The position numbers were made by a program, and so were the translations under genes. Source: Porphyromonadaceae bacterium UBA7042 (lineage in GTDB: Bacteria; Bacteroidota; Bacteroidia; Bacteroidales; Muribaculaceae). Taken from it: a DNA stretch of 13,745 nt. Location of the stretch: NCBI GenBank assembly GCA_002494015.1, contig DLAR01000056.1, forward strand, positions 1-13,745. Direction: 5' to 3'. Shown here in pieces: positions 1 to 6,290 of the stretch; the stretch's first letter is position 1, and each line of letters starts with the position of its first letter. The notes beneath the pieces are model-generated. The model did not search any database. It saw only the letters and a program-made list of their open reading frames with translations, and was not told where the DNA came from.

Positions 1-51
1 TAAGCTTTTGTTCAGTCATTATGGGTTCCATAATGACTGAACAAAAGCTTA
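1..51. terminator. Perfect 24-bp inverted repeat, probable bidirectional terminator
   Basis: Positions 1-24 are the exact reverse complement of 28-51, leaving a 3-nt centre (GTT). Each arm contains an AAGCTT near its outer end and a run of four T or A. The repeat starts at the first base of the window, so it may extend further left. No T-run follows on the + strand. A terminator for a gene lying to the left, perhaps acting on both strands, is the simplest reading; a mobile-element end is the alternative. Confidence 0.55.
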
Positions 52-152
52 AACCGGACTCGAAAAAGTTCTCTAAATCTTAACATAAGTCAAAAGTAAA
101 CATACTCTAAAACAACTTTTTCTGATTATTATTGTTTAAAATAATAGATAGT

Positions 153-175
153 CACAAATTTTTTGTGTATATTTG
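153..175 (+). promoter_or_regulatory. Promoter of aqpZ-like gene with overlapping palindrome
   Basis: TATATTTG at 168-175 matches the Bacteroidetes -7 consensus TAnnTTTG and would start RNA near 180, about 30 nt before the aquaporin ATG. No clear -33 TTTG lies at the usual distance. Directly upstream, CACAAA (153-158) and TTTGTG (162-167) form a perfect 6-bp palindrome around TTT, placed where a repressor could block the promoter. The -7 box is seen directly; the operator role is inferred. Confidence 0.5.
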
Positions 176-212
176 TAACTGAACAATTAATACAAAACCT
201 AACTGTTTATTT

Positions 213-899
213 ATGAAAAAGTATCTTGCAGAGATGATCGGGACATTTGTCCTCGTCCTCATGGGTTGCGGCAGTGCCGTATTCACAGGAATAGGAATGG
301 GTACAGCCGGATTCGGAATCGGCACTCTCGGTGTCGCATTCGCGTTCGGTCTGTCAGTGGTCGGCATGGCCTACGCAATCGGCGGCATCTCGGGATGTCA
401 CATAAATCCGGCCATCACGCTGGGTGTGTGGTGCAGCGGACGCATGAGCGGCAAAGATGCCGCGTGGTACATGGTGTTCCAAGTTATCGGGGCCATCATA
501 GCATCGGCAGTCATCTATGCCCTTGTAAACATGGGATATAACAACGGCACGACACTGACCGGAGCCAATGCCGTCTATGGCGACAGCTCCATCGGGCAGG
601 CATTTCTCGCCGAATTCATTTTCACGTTTATCTTCGTGCTTGTCGCGCTTGGGGCAACTGACCCCAAGAAAGGCGCAGGACAATTTGCCGGACTCGCCAT
701 CGGCCTTACGCTTGTGCTGGTCCACATCGTCTGCATCCCTATCACAGGCACATCGGTCAACCCTGCCCGTTCCATAGGCCCGGCCATCTTTGAAGGAGGT
801 CTTGCGCTTGAACAACTGTGGCTTTTCATCGTGGCTCCTTTGCTTGGCGCATTTGCCAGTGCTCTCGTCTGGAAAGTTATCGGTTCTGACAAAGACTGA
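213..899 (+). CDS. aqpZ: Aquaporin Z-like water channel (MIP family)
   Basis: This inner-membrane channel lets water pass passively across the cytoplasmic membrane. The 228 residues match the usual AqpZ length and show the family's two half-repeats. The first NPA motif is at 65-67 (HINPAIT) and the second at 183-185 (SVNPARS). The aromatic/arginine filter residues of E. coli AqpZ appear to be kept, as Phe45, His171, Thr180 and Arg186. That set marks a narrow water-selective pore rather than a glycerol facilitator. The chosen ATG is followed by Lys-Lys and the first membrane helix, and lies about 30 nt after the predicted RNA start. A 12-bp hairpin at 920-955 follows the stop codon. The gene looks intact. 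Confidence 0.93.
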   Translation: MKKYLAEMIGTFVLVLMGCGSAVFTGIGMGTAGFGIGTLGVAFAFGLSVVGMAYAIGGISGCHINPAITLGVWCSGRMSGKDAAWYMVFQVIGAIIASAVIYALVNMGYNNGTTLTGANAVYGDSSIGQAFLAEFIFTFIFVLVALGATDPKKGAGQFAGLAIGLTLVLVHIVCIPITGTSVNPARSIGPAIFEGGLALEQLWLFIVAPLLGAFASALVWKVIGSDKD

Positions 900-919
900 A
901 ATTTTTTAAATATTTTTTA

Positions 920-955
920 AGCCGGTCAAGAGTCTTTGCCACTTCTTGACCGGCT
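920..955 (+). terminator. Hairpin after aqpZ, probable terminator
   Basis: Positions 920-931 and 944-955 pair perfectly over 12 bp (AGCCGGTCAAGA and its complement) around a 12-nt loop. An AT-rich stretch with T-runs precedes the hairpin (901-919), and the 3' side continues as AAGTAATAAAAAT with no real T-run. It may end or stabilise the aquaporin transcript. Read-through into the lipoprotein gene at 989 is possible, because no separate -7 box is visible before that gene. Confidence 0.55.
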
Positions 956-988
956 AAGTAATAAAAATCACCTCCAAAATTCATCACA

Positions 989-1402
989 ATGAAAAAACTG
1001 CTGCCATTTGTAACCGCCTTAGCGATTGTGTGCACTATGTCCATCACGACATCATGCGGAAATTCTGACAAAACTTCTGAAAAACCGGATGCCGACTCGA
1101 CTGTCGCGATGGTGGAAAAATATACCGGAGACCTCAAAGAGCATCTTCCCATCAATGTGGGGGACGGGCTTACTCTTACTGACATCTATATTGCCGACGG
1201 CTATTTTACCGAGGTTTTTGAATTTGACGGTGCGCTTGACGCAATCGAAGATACGCCCGAGGCCCGTGCTGCGGCTTGTCAGGCAATAAAAAGCCAGTTT
1301 CTCGACCTTTTCAAGAAAGACAACCTCGGCATCAAATATATCTATAGGCAGAAAGGTACCGACAAAGAGAAATCCATCACAATTCCTGTCAGCGAGCTTT
1401 GA
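989..1402 (+). CDS. Small predicted lipoprotein of unknown function
   Basis: The 137-residue product begins with Lys-Lys and a hydrophobic stretch, then Ser-Ile-Thr-Thr-Ser-Cys, so Cys23 is the probable lipid-attached residue after signal peptidase II cleavage. The following residues (GNSDKTSEKPDADS) form a polar linker. The remaining ~95 residues are a mixed helix/strand domain with an acidic middle and a basic patch near the C-terminus (KYIYRQKGTDKEK). I do not recognise a family, and no catalytic motif is visible. The gene starts 33 bp after the hairpin that follows the aquaporin and has no obvious promoter box, so it may rely on read-through. The start codon fits the signal peptide well. 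Confidence 0.8.
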   Translation: MKKLLPFVTALAIVCTMSITTSCGNSDKTSEKPDADSTVAMVEKYTGDLKEHLPINVGDGLTLTDIYIADGYFTEVFEFDGALDAIEDTPEARAAACQAIKSQFLDLFKKDNLGIKYIYRQKGTDKEKSITIPVSEL

Positions 1403-1415
1403 CCGTCCCGTGTCA

Positions 1416-1436
1416 GGGTGTTTAACGGGTGTTTAA
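1416..1436. repeat. Short direct repeat in the 989-1402 / 1512 gap
   Basis: GGGTGTTTAA occurs twice, at 1416-1425 and 1427-1436, an 11-bp period that places both copies on the same face of the helix. An AATAAC/GTTATT pair (1435-1440 and 1461-1466) follows. The repeat sits upstream of the DUF4493 gene, whose only promoter-like sequence is an imperfect -7 box, TAATTTTA, at 1481-1488. A regulator site is possible but not shown. Confidence 0.3.
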
Positions 1437-1511
1437 TAACTTTTAATAGCGTTATCAAATGTTATTCGGTCAGAAAAATGTAATTTTACAAAATAAACGA
1501 ATTACATAGAA

Positions 1512-4037
1512 ATGAACCGCCAATCTCGATTTCTGACCTACATAACTATCGGGTTAACCCTTATCACAAGTCTGACAGCCTGTAATGAAGACCGAGTAGT
1601 ACTCAGTAACGGCTCCGGCTTTATGACCCTTGGGATAACGTGTGATCCTACTGCCATTGCCCCCGATGGAAGCGAAATAGAGCTTTTCAATCCGACGGAT
1701 TCACAATGTTCCGTATCAATCAGCGATGTAGACGGAATATACAGCCACACATGGGAATCGGCCGCCGACTTTCCTCAGATAGAACGCTATCTCGAAGGGA
1801 CTTATGACATTACCGTCTCTTATAGCTCCCTTGAAGTAGAAGGCATCCGGTCTCCATGTTACATGGGAACAGCCCGCGTGGTTGTCTCATCGGGGGAAAC
1901 GACTCGGGCGGCTGTTACCGCCACCCTTTCCAATGTGCCTGTAAGATTTATCACTTCGGATGCCTTTAACTCTGAATTTCCGTCAGCCACGTTATTGCTT
2001 CACACCCCCGGAGGATCTTATATCGAGGTAACAAGCGAGAATCAGGTCGCGTTTATGAGACCCGGCAATATCGCAGCATATCTCTCGATTGCACTTGACA
2101 ACGGAAAAGAACTCGTCATTAACCCGATTACAATTCCGGCGGCAAAGGCCCGTTATGTCTACGACCTTGAATTTGATTACGACAAAGACTCCCGTGTGCT
2201 CTCAGTCGAATATAACGGAGCGGAAACACAAGTCCGTAAAAGCATTTTGATTGACGAGCATATTGCTGACAGTCCTTCTCCTACTATAATGCCGATCGGA
2301 TTCGTGCCTGACTCCCCCATTTCCGTTACCGAAGGGTTCTACCCGTCATCAGGTATCGGAATGGATATTTCCACACCTTCAGAACTGTCGTCCCTGACTC
2401 TCTCGATAAACGCCCCCTCCCTGAGAGAGGCTTCGCTCCCATCTGAAACAGACCTTCTGAATGCCGATTCCGAAACGCTTGCCAAACTGTCAAGCGCGGG
2501 ACTCGATATAGCCGGCATTACGCCGACGGGGGGACTCATCGAGTTCAACAATCTGATTTCTTCGCTTGTTTACCGGCCGGGAGCCGACAACAGGAGCGTG
2601 TTTACCATTATCGCTACCGACATCTACGGGCTGTCATCTGCTCCCGTATCCCTCATGGTCAACACCGAGGAAGCCAAGCTTGACATCCAATCGGTCAGCC
2701 GTGTAGAGGTAGGAGACCCGTCAGTAACTCTGACAATCGATGCAGAAAACATTTCTGAGCAAAATTGTTATGCCGAGATTTCAACTGACGATGGCAGGCA
2801 CTGGGAAAAAACCGACATTTTGGATATCACCTTGAACGAGGAGGGTCTGCATGAGGTGGCTTTTGCCATTCCTTCGGGCACCGCCACACTATCATTGCGT
2901 ATAGTATACTGCGGTCAGGTACGCGATACAATTTCTATCAAGAGACATTCACCCGCCTACTCAATCGAGGTCGATGCATTTGCAAGGGTGGCAAGAATCC
3001 GCATCATACCGAATGACCCGGAGCTGTTGTCTATGATTACCGAGTATGCCTCTATTTTTATTTCAGACACCGAGCTCCCTATCATATCGCGCGACATCGA
3101 GAACGGATATATAATGGTCATGGGCCTGTCGTCATCGACTACCTACAATTTCCGCTCTACCATCATGACTCAGCCCGATGAGAATGACTTCACGTCACCG
3201 GTCCCGGCCACGACCGAAGGCACGCCGTCACTTCCCAACTGTGACTTTGAAGACACAAAAGAAAGCATTAAGTATGATGATCTTCCAAGCGGCGGCCGAT
3301 ATTCCCAGAACTCTGTCGCGATTTTCAACCGTCAGAATTTCACGACCTATCATCTCAGTACGCCGGTAAAAGGATGGGCAAACACTAATGCAAAAACGTT
3401 CTGCAGGGGTGCGTCAAACAAAAACACATGGTACATGCAACCGTCGGTATTTTCGGTAACCGATGCTGCCAACGGAGCCTACGGGGTAAAATTAACCAGT
3501 GTGGGGTATGACTTGAACGGCCCTGAGATTCAACCCTATCTGCAAGAATCGAAACCTTATACCGACTATTCGAAGAATATTCCCGAAATATCCCACCGGG
3601 CGGCAGGCAAACTGTTCCTTGGAGAATATTCATTCAACCCCGAATCGGGAGAAGAAGTCTATAAAGAAGGAATTTCATTTAACGCCCGCCCCCTGTCGCT
3701 GAACGGGTATTACAGGTTTATTCCCGCTACTAATTCACGCGACGAACGCGCTCTAATCAAAGTAGAGGTCTTAGGTGTCCACAACGGCGAGGAAACCGTG
3801 CTTGCCTGCAAAGAATACCTTTTGGCCTTTGCCTCGGGATACACCGCCTTCAGCGTCCCTATCGATTACCCGGTTTTCGGAGCCAAGGCATCATCCATAA
3901 GAGTCATGTTCAGTTCTTCGGCCAAATACGGGTCCATCGAGCAGGAAGACGCGGGCGTGGCGTTATATTTTGACCCGCAGACAGCAACCGCTACCGGGAA
4001 TCAGCTATGGGTTGACAATATCACCCTCGGGTATTGA
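1512..4037 (+). CDS. DUF4493 / PCMD domain surface lipoprotein
   Basis: This 841-residue protein has a lipoprotein signal with Cys24 in LTAC, followed by Asn-Glu-Asp, an acidic context typical of Bacteroidetes lipoproteins exported to the cell surface. Residues ~35-230 match my knowledge of DUF4493: GFMTLGI near the start, then a YLEGTYDITVSY block and a serine/threonine-rich beta region. The middle is predicted beta-sandwich (Ig/FN3-like) repeats. The C-terminal ~270 residues begin with LPNCDFED at 574-581 and continue with AGKLFLGEY, the layout of the putative carbohydrate metabolism domain (PCMD). Known members are surface proteins of gut Bacteroidetes with suspected glycan roles; no enzyme activity is established. 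No SusC/SusD pair is beside it here. It lies in a 110-bp gap from the preceding lipoprotein gene and is probably transcribed separately. Confidence 0.85.
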   Translation: MNRQSRFLTYITIGLTLITSLTACNEDRVVLSNGSGFMTLGITCDPTAIAPDGSEIELFNPTDSQCSVSISDVDGIYSHTWESAADFPQIERYLEGTYDITVSYSSLEVEGIRSPCYMGTARVVVSSGETTRAAVTATLSNVPVRFITSDAFNSEFPSATLLLHTPGGSYIEVTSENQVAFMRPGNIAAYLSIALDNGKELVINPITIPAAKARYVYDLEFDYDKDSRVLSVEYNGAETQVRKSILIDEHIADSPSPTIMPIGFVPDSPISVTEGFYPSSGIGMDISTPSELSSLTLSINAPSLREASLPSETDLLNADSETLAKLSSAGLDIAGITPTGGLIEFNNLISSLVYRPGADNRSVFTIIATDIYGLSSAPVSLMVNTEEAKLDIQSVSRVEVGDPSVTLTIDAENISEQNCYAEISTDDGRHWEKTDILDITLNEEGLHEVAFAIPSGTATLSLRIVYCGQVRDTISIKRHSPAYSIEVDAFARVARIRIIPNDPELLSMITEYASIFISDTELPIISRDIENGYIMVMGLSSSTTYNFRSTIMTQPDENDFTSPVPATTEGTPSLPNCDFEDTKESIKYDDLPSGGRYSQNSVAIFNRQNFTTYHLSTPVKGWANTNAKTFCRGASNKNTWYMQPSVFSVTDAANGAYGVKLTSVGYDLNGPEIQPYLQESKPYTDYSKNIPEISHRAAGKLFLGEYSFNPESGEEVYKEGISFNARPLSLNGYYRFIPATNSRDERALIKVEVLGVHNGEETVLACKEYLLAFASGYTAFSVPIDYPVFGAKASSIRVMFSSSAKYGSIEQEDAGVALYFDPQTATATGNQLWVDNITLGY

Positions 4038-4124
4038 CACGCCACGATTGATAAAAAACTCTAATATATTCAACTTTTATTATTGCCTGACAGTTATAAA
4101 TACAGCAATCAAATTTGGTGTTTT

Positions 4125-4132
4125 TACATTTG
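4125..4132 (+). promoter_or_regulatory. Promoter -7 box of the small membrane protein gene
   Basis: TACATTTG is a perfect TAnnTTTG box. RNA would start near 4137-4139, about 20 nt before the ATG at 4158. A standard -33 element is not evident (the nearest TTTG, 4114-4117, is too close). The box lies inside the longer open frame beginning at 4083, which argues that the true start is 4158. Confidence 0.5.
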
Positions 4133-4157
4133 TTTTACTTATTTATTCAATACTGAC

Positions 4158-4331
4158 ATGGCTATATTCAAAAACGAAGACCAGCGGGAAATCGAAGTCC
4201 TTGACCGCCTTGAAAAGCAACTTGTGAAACGTGAGAAACGTGAGCGTTTACTTCACATCCTCGTGGCAGGACTAAGCCTGTTTTCCGTTGCAGCCTTCAT
4301 TGCCGGACATTGCTACAGCAAACGCAAATGA
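4158..4331 (+). CDS. 57-residue single-pass membrane protein, unknown function
   Basis: The start at 4158 is preferred over an in-frame ATG at 4083, because the longer version would encode an odd Cys/Tyr/Phe-rich lead and would contain the promoter box. Residues 1-30 are highly charged (KNEDQRE, EKQLVKREKRERLL) and look like one amphipathic helix. Residues ~31-53 (HILVAGLSLFSVAAFIAGHC) form one membrane helix, and the tail is YSKRK. Net positive charge at both ends leaves topology unclear. The gene has its own -7 box and a good terminator, so it is a single-gene unit between the DUF4493 lipoprotein and the NlpC/P60 peptidase. I recognise no family. A small regulatory or scaffold membrane protein is a guess. 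Confidence 0.65.
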   Translation: MAIFKNEDQREIEVLDRLEKQLVKREKRERLLHILVAGLSLFSVAAFIAGHCYSKRK

Positions 4332-4352
4332 CCGGTACAATTCAAAAATTCA

Positions 4353-4387
4353 AGGAGGGACACATCTCACAGGTGTCTCTCCTTTTT
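4353..4387 (+). terminator. Intrinsic terminator after the small membrane protein
   Basis: Positions 4353-4363 pair with 4373-4383 over 11 bp with one G-U pair, around a 9-nt loop, and a T5 run (4383-4387) follows directly. This is a classical intrinsic terminator, starting 22 bp after the stop codon. Confidence 0.8.
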
Positions 4388-4388
4388 A

Positions 4389-4418
4389 TTTGTAATCCAA
4401 ATATTATCGCTACCTTTG
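4389..4418 (+). promoter_or_regulatory. Promoter of the NlpC/P60 gene
   Basis: TTTG at 4389-4392 and TACCTTTG at 4411-4418, 18 bp apart, match both parts of the Bacteroidetes housekeeping promoter. This is the best two-part match in the window. RNA would start near 4424, giving a leader of about 90 nt. Confidence 0.7.
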
Positions 4419-4454
4419 CATCGAAACACATCTTGTTTACTTCATCAAGCATAA

Positions 4455-4480
4455 TGTGCCGGCAAATCCATGCCGGCACA
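4455..4480 (+). other. GC-rich leader hairpin of the NlpC/P60 mRNA
   Basis: TGTGCCGGCA (4455-4464) and TGCCGGCACA (4471-4480) pair perfectly over 10 bp around AATCCA. The hairpin lies in the predicted untranslated leader, 34 nt before the start codon, with no T-run after it. It is therefore unlikely to be a terminator and may stabilise the mRNA or bind a regulator. Confidence 0.6.
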
Positions 4481-4514
4481 AACGTAAACAGATCCATATA
4501 AAAACGACTGAGTA

Positions 4515-5690
4515 ATGAAAACGTTCGCAATATTGCTTGTGACAGCACTCCTCGGGACATCGGCCACCGTGGCGCAAAGGCGTAGCGGCGCAAGCGCTAT
4601 GATTGCCGACGAGGCAAAGGAAATAGTGTCTGCGACAATCAGCCGCGTAGCTCCTGACCGCCGCACCGTAGTGGCCGAAATAGAGGTTGCCGACAGTGCG
4701 GGGCACATCATTGTTGCAGGGAAAACCTCGGAACAATATCTGCGTGACTCGATAAACACATCTTTAAAGCGTGGCGGCATTGAAACAATTGACCGAATCT
4801 CATTGCTGCCTACTGACCGATGGGCGCAGGTCCGCATTCCCGTGGCCTGCATCAGAGCCGGTAAAGGGCATCCCACCGAAATGGTGTCGCAGGCCATAAT
4901 GGGAACGCCGATGAGACTCCTTCAAGACAATGGAGAATGGCAACGCATCCAGACTCCCGACGGGTACATCGGGTACATGAATATCTCGTCAATCTCAACT
5001 AAAAACGAAATCCAGATGGAAGACTGGCGCAAGTCACCGCGACTGGTGGTCACGAGCGCGACAGAGGCAAAGGTATATGCCGATGCCGAATCATCGGAAC
5101 CACGCGGGACAGTCACGGAACTTGTCAACGGGTCAATCGTCGAGGGAACTCTTGACGGCAACGGCACTCGGGTTAAAATCCTGCTCCCCGACGGGCGCAG
5201 CGGATGGATTGACCGAGATTGCGTGACAGCCATAGAGACCTACGCGCAACAAGACTTTGACATCGACCTTATAATGGACATGGCCTACCGACTCATGGGA
5301 ACCCCCTACCTGTGGGGCGGAGCGTCTACCAAGTCGGTCGACTGCTCGGGGTTGATAAAAGTGGCATATCTTGCCAACGGCATCATCCTGATGCGCGATG
5401 CGTCGCAACAGATATTTACCGGCATCAAAATCGCACCTGAAGACACCGACAGCCTAAAAGCAGGCGACCTGCTGTTTTTCAGCCACACCCCCGAGGGGCG
5501 CATAGGCCACGTTGCGATGTATGACAAAGACGGTTGCTACATTCATTCGTCGGGGCGCGTGAAAGTCAACGAGATGCGCGATGATGACGAGGATTTCGGT
5601 GACAGGGTCTATCGCGGAGCGTCACGCATCAAGGGCGCAGTCGGAACGACCGGCATAACCCGCGTGGAAAAACACCCTTGGTATTTCTGA
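4515..5690 (+). CDS. Exported NlpC/P60 cell-wall peptidase with SH3b domains (YkfC-like)
   Basis: This enzyme probably cuts peptidoglycan stem peptides, most likely the gamma-D-Glu to diamino-acid bond, in the periplasm. A signal peptide ends near Ala20-Gln21. Residues ~25-100 form a small alpha/beta segment (BON-like by eye). Two SH3b-like domains follow at ~101-160 (RAGKG, GYIGYMN) and ~176-245 (DGRSGWIDRD). The NlpC/P60 domain occupies ~250-391. The catalytic Cys277 is in DCSG, with His332 in GHVAMY and His344 in IHSSG as the other triad members. WGG before the Cys and GDLLFF are also family hallmarks. SH3b-plus-NlpC architecture of this length matches YkfC-type enzymes in Bacteroides and Bacillus, which recycle free peptides rather than cut intact wall. 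It is transcribed alone from its own promoter. Confidence 0.9.
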   Translation: MKTFAILLVTALLGTSATVAQRRSGASAMIADEAKEIVSATISRVAPDRRTVVAEIEVADSAGHIIVAGKTSEQYLRDSINTSLKRGGIETIDRISLLPTDRWAQVRIPVACIRAGKGHPTEMVSQAIMGTPMRLLQDNGEWQRIQTPDGYIGYMNISSISTKNEIQMEDWRKSPRLVVTSATEAKVYADAESSEPRGTVTELVNGSIVEGTLDGNGTRVKILLPDGRSGWIDRDCVTAIETYAQQDFDIDLIMDMAYRLMGTPYLWGGASTKSVDCSGLIKVAYLANGIILMRDASQQIFTGIKIAPEDTDSLKAGDLLFFSHTPEGRIGHVAMYDKDGCYIHSSGRVKVNEMRDDDEDFGDRVYRGASRIKGAVGTTGITRVEKHPWYF

Positions 5691-5701
5691 AAATAATTTT
5701 G

Positions 5702-5755
5702 TAAATTTGTAACATAATTGTGCAATATCCGTCAGTAAACAGATATGTAACTTTG
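5702..5755 (+). promoter_or_regulatory. Tandem -7 boxes before the metal-efflux operon
   Basis: Two perfect TAnnTTTG boxes are present: TAAATTTG at 5702-5709 and TAACTTTG at 5748-5755. The first has TTG at 5678-5680, 21 bp upstream. The second lacks a good -33 element at normal spacing, and its RNA would begin at about 5759-5762, almost at the ATG (5764). No further box was seen before 6291, so the four efflux genes probably share this region. Which box is used cannot be told from sequence. Confidence 0.55.
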
Positions 5756-5763
5756 CACTTGTT

Positions 5764-6195
5764 ATGAGACAGCAATTATATCGCCATATAGCAGTGTTGA
5801 TGCTCGCCGTTGTCGCAATGACGAGCGTCATGCAATTTCATCACCATTGCTGCGGTGGTGAGATTCACATCCATGTGTCTAAACTTGGCGATATCGCGAT
5901 TGGGGGCGAGCATCTGATTACCGAATGCCATCACACATCGGTCGACCCGGCGCACCATTCGTCCCATCGTCATGGTGACGATTGCTGCTCCATGCATCTC
6001 AGTGACAGCCGTCTGAACAAACACGTCTCCATACATCACCCGTTTTTTGACACTTTTTACATAATTACGGCAACTCTCATTGCCGAGCCTCCGGTAAAAC
6101 ACGTTTCTTCAACGATTGTCCTGCCACCCGACAAACGGCTGCCGATATGCGGCCCGACAATCAGCTCTCTCCGCACCCCGCCGGTGACGGGATAA
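5764..6195 (+). CDS. His/Cys-rich exported protein, first gene of metal-efflux operon (DUF6769-like)
   Basis: The 143 residues hold 18 His and 6 Cys. An N-terminal hydrophobic segment (~9-23) is followed directly by FHHHCCGGEIHIH. Further clusters are ECHH, PAHHSSHRHGDDCC and SIHHP. The N-terminus can serve as a signal peptide or an anchor, which puts the His/Cys part outside the cytoplasm. The layout recalls small His-rich Bacteroidales proteins annotated DUF6769 that sit beside cation efflux genes; that link is from memory. Being the first gene before an adaptor, RND pump and outer-membrane channel, it may bind or deliver the metal being exported. A second hydrophobic stretch near 95-106 is weak. 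The start could be Met13 instead, but Met1 gives a better charged n-region. Confidence 0.75.
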   Translation: MRQQLYRHIAVLMLAVVAMTSVMQFHHHCCGGEIHIHVSKLGDIAIGGEHLITECHHTSVDPAHHSSHRHGDDCCSMHLSDSRLNKHVSIHHPFFDTFYIITATLIAEPPVKHVSSTIVLPPDKRLPICGPTISSLRTPPVTG

Positions 6196-6200
6196 GGCTC

Positions 6201-6260
6201 ATAGTCTCCGACTATCATCTTCAAGCCTGACAGACAGGCTCTTTCACTCAACCAAGTGAA
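6201..6260 (+). other. Three consecutive small hairpins between the His-rich gene and the adaptor gene
   Basis: Within the 95-bp gap there are three back-to-back inverted repeats: ATAGTC/GACTAT (6201-6206, 6210-6215), AGCCTG/CAGGCT (6224-6229, 6235-6240) and TTCACT/AGTGAA (6243-6248, 6255-6260). All are perfect 6-bp stems with loops of 3, 5 and 6 nt. No T-run follows and no promoter box is visible. They could protect a processed mRNA end, adjust adaptor expression or be protein sites. Confidence 0.5.
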
Positions 6261-6290
6261 CCATCACATCCCATCACCAGTTTTTCAAAT

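Noticed and set aside
354..815. 153-codon open frame on the - strand within the aquaporin gene
   Set aside because: Shadow of the aquaporin coding sequence; charged, low-complexity translation without a domain.
4083..4157. Longer N-terminus for the small membrane protein
   Set aside because: The extra 25 residues contain the perfect -7 box at 4125-4132, so the RNA would start after this ATG.
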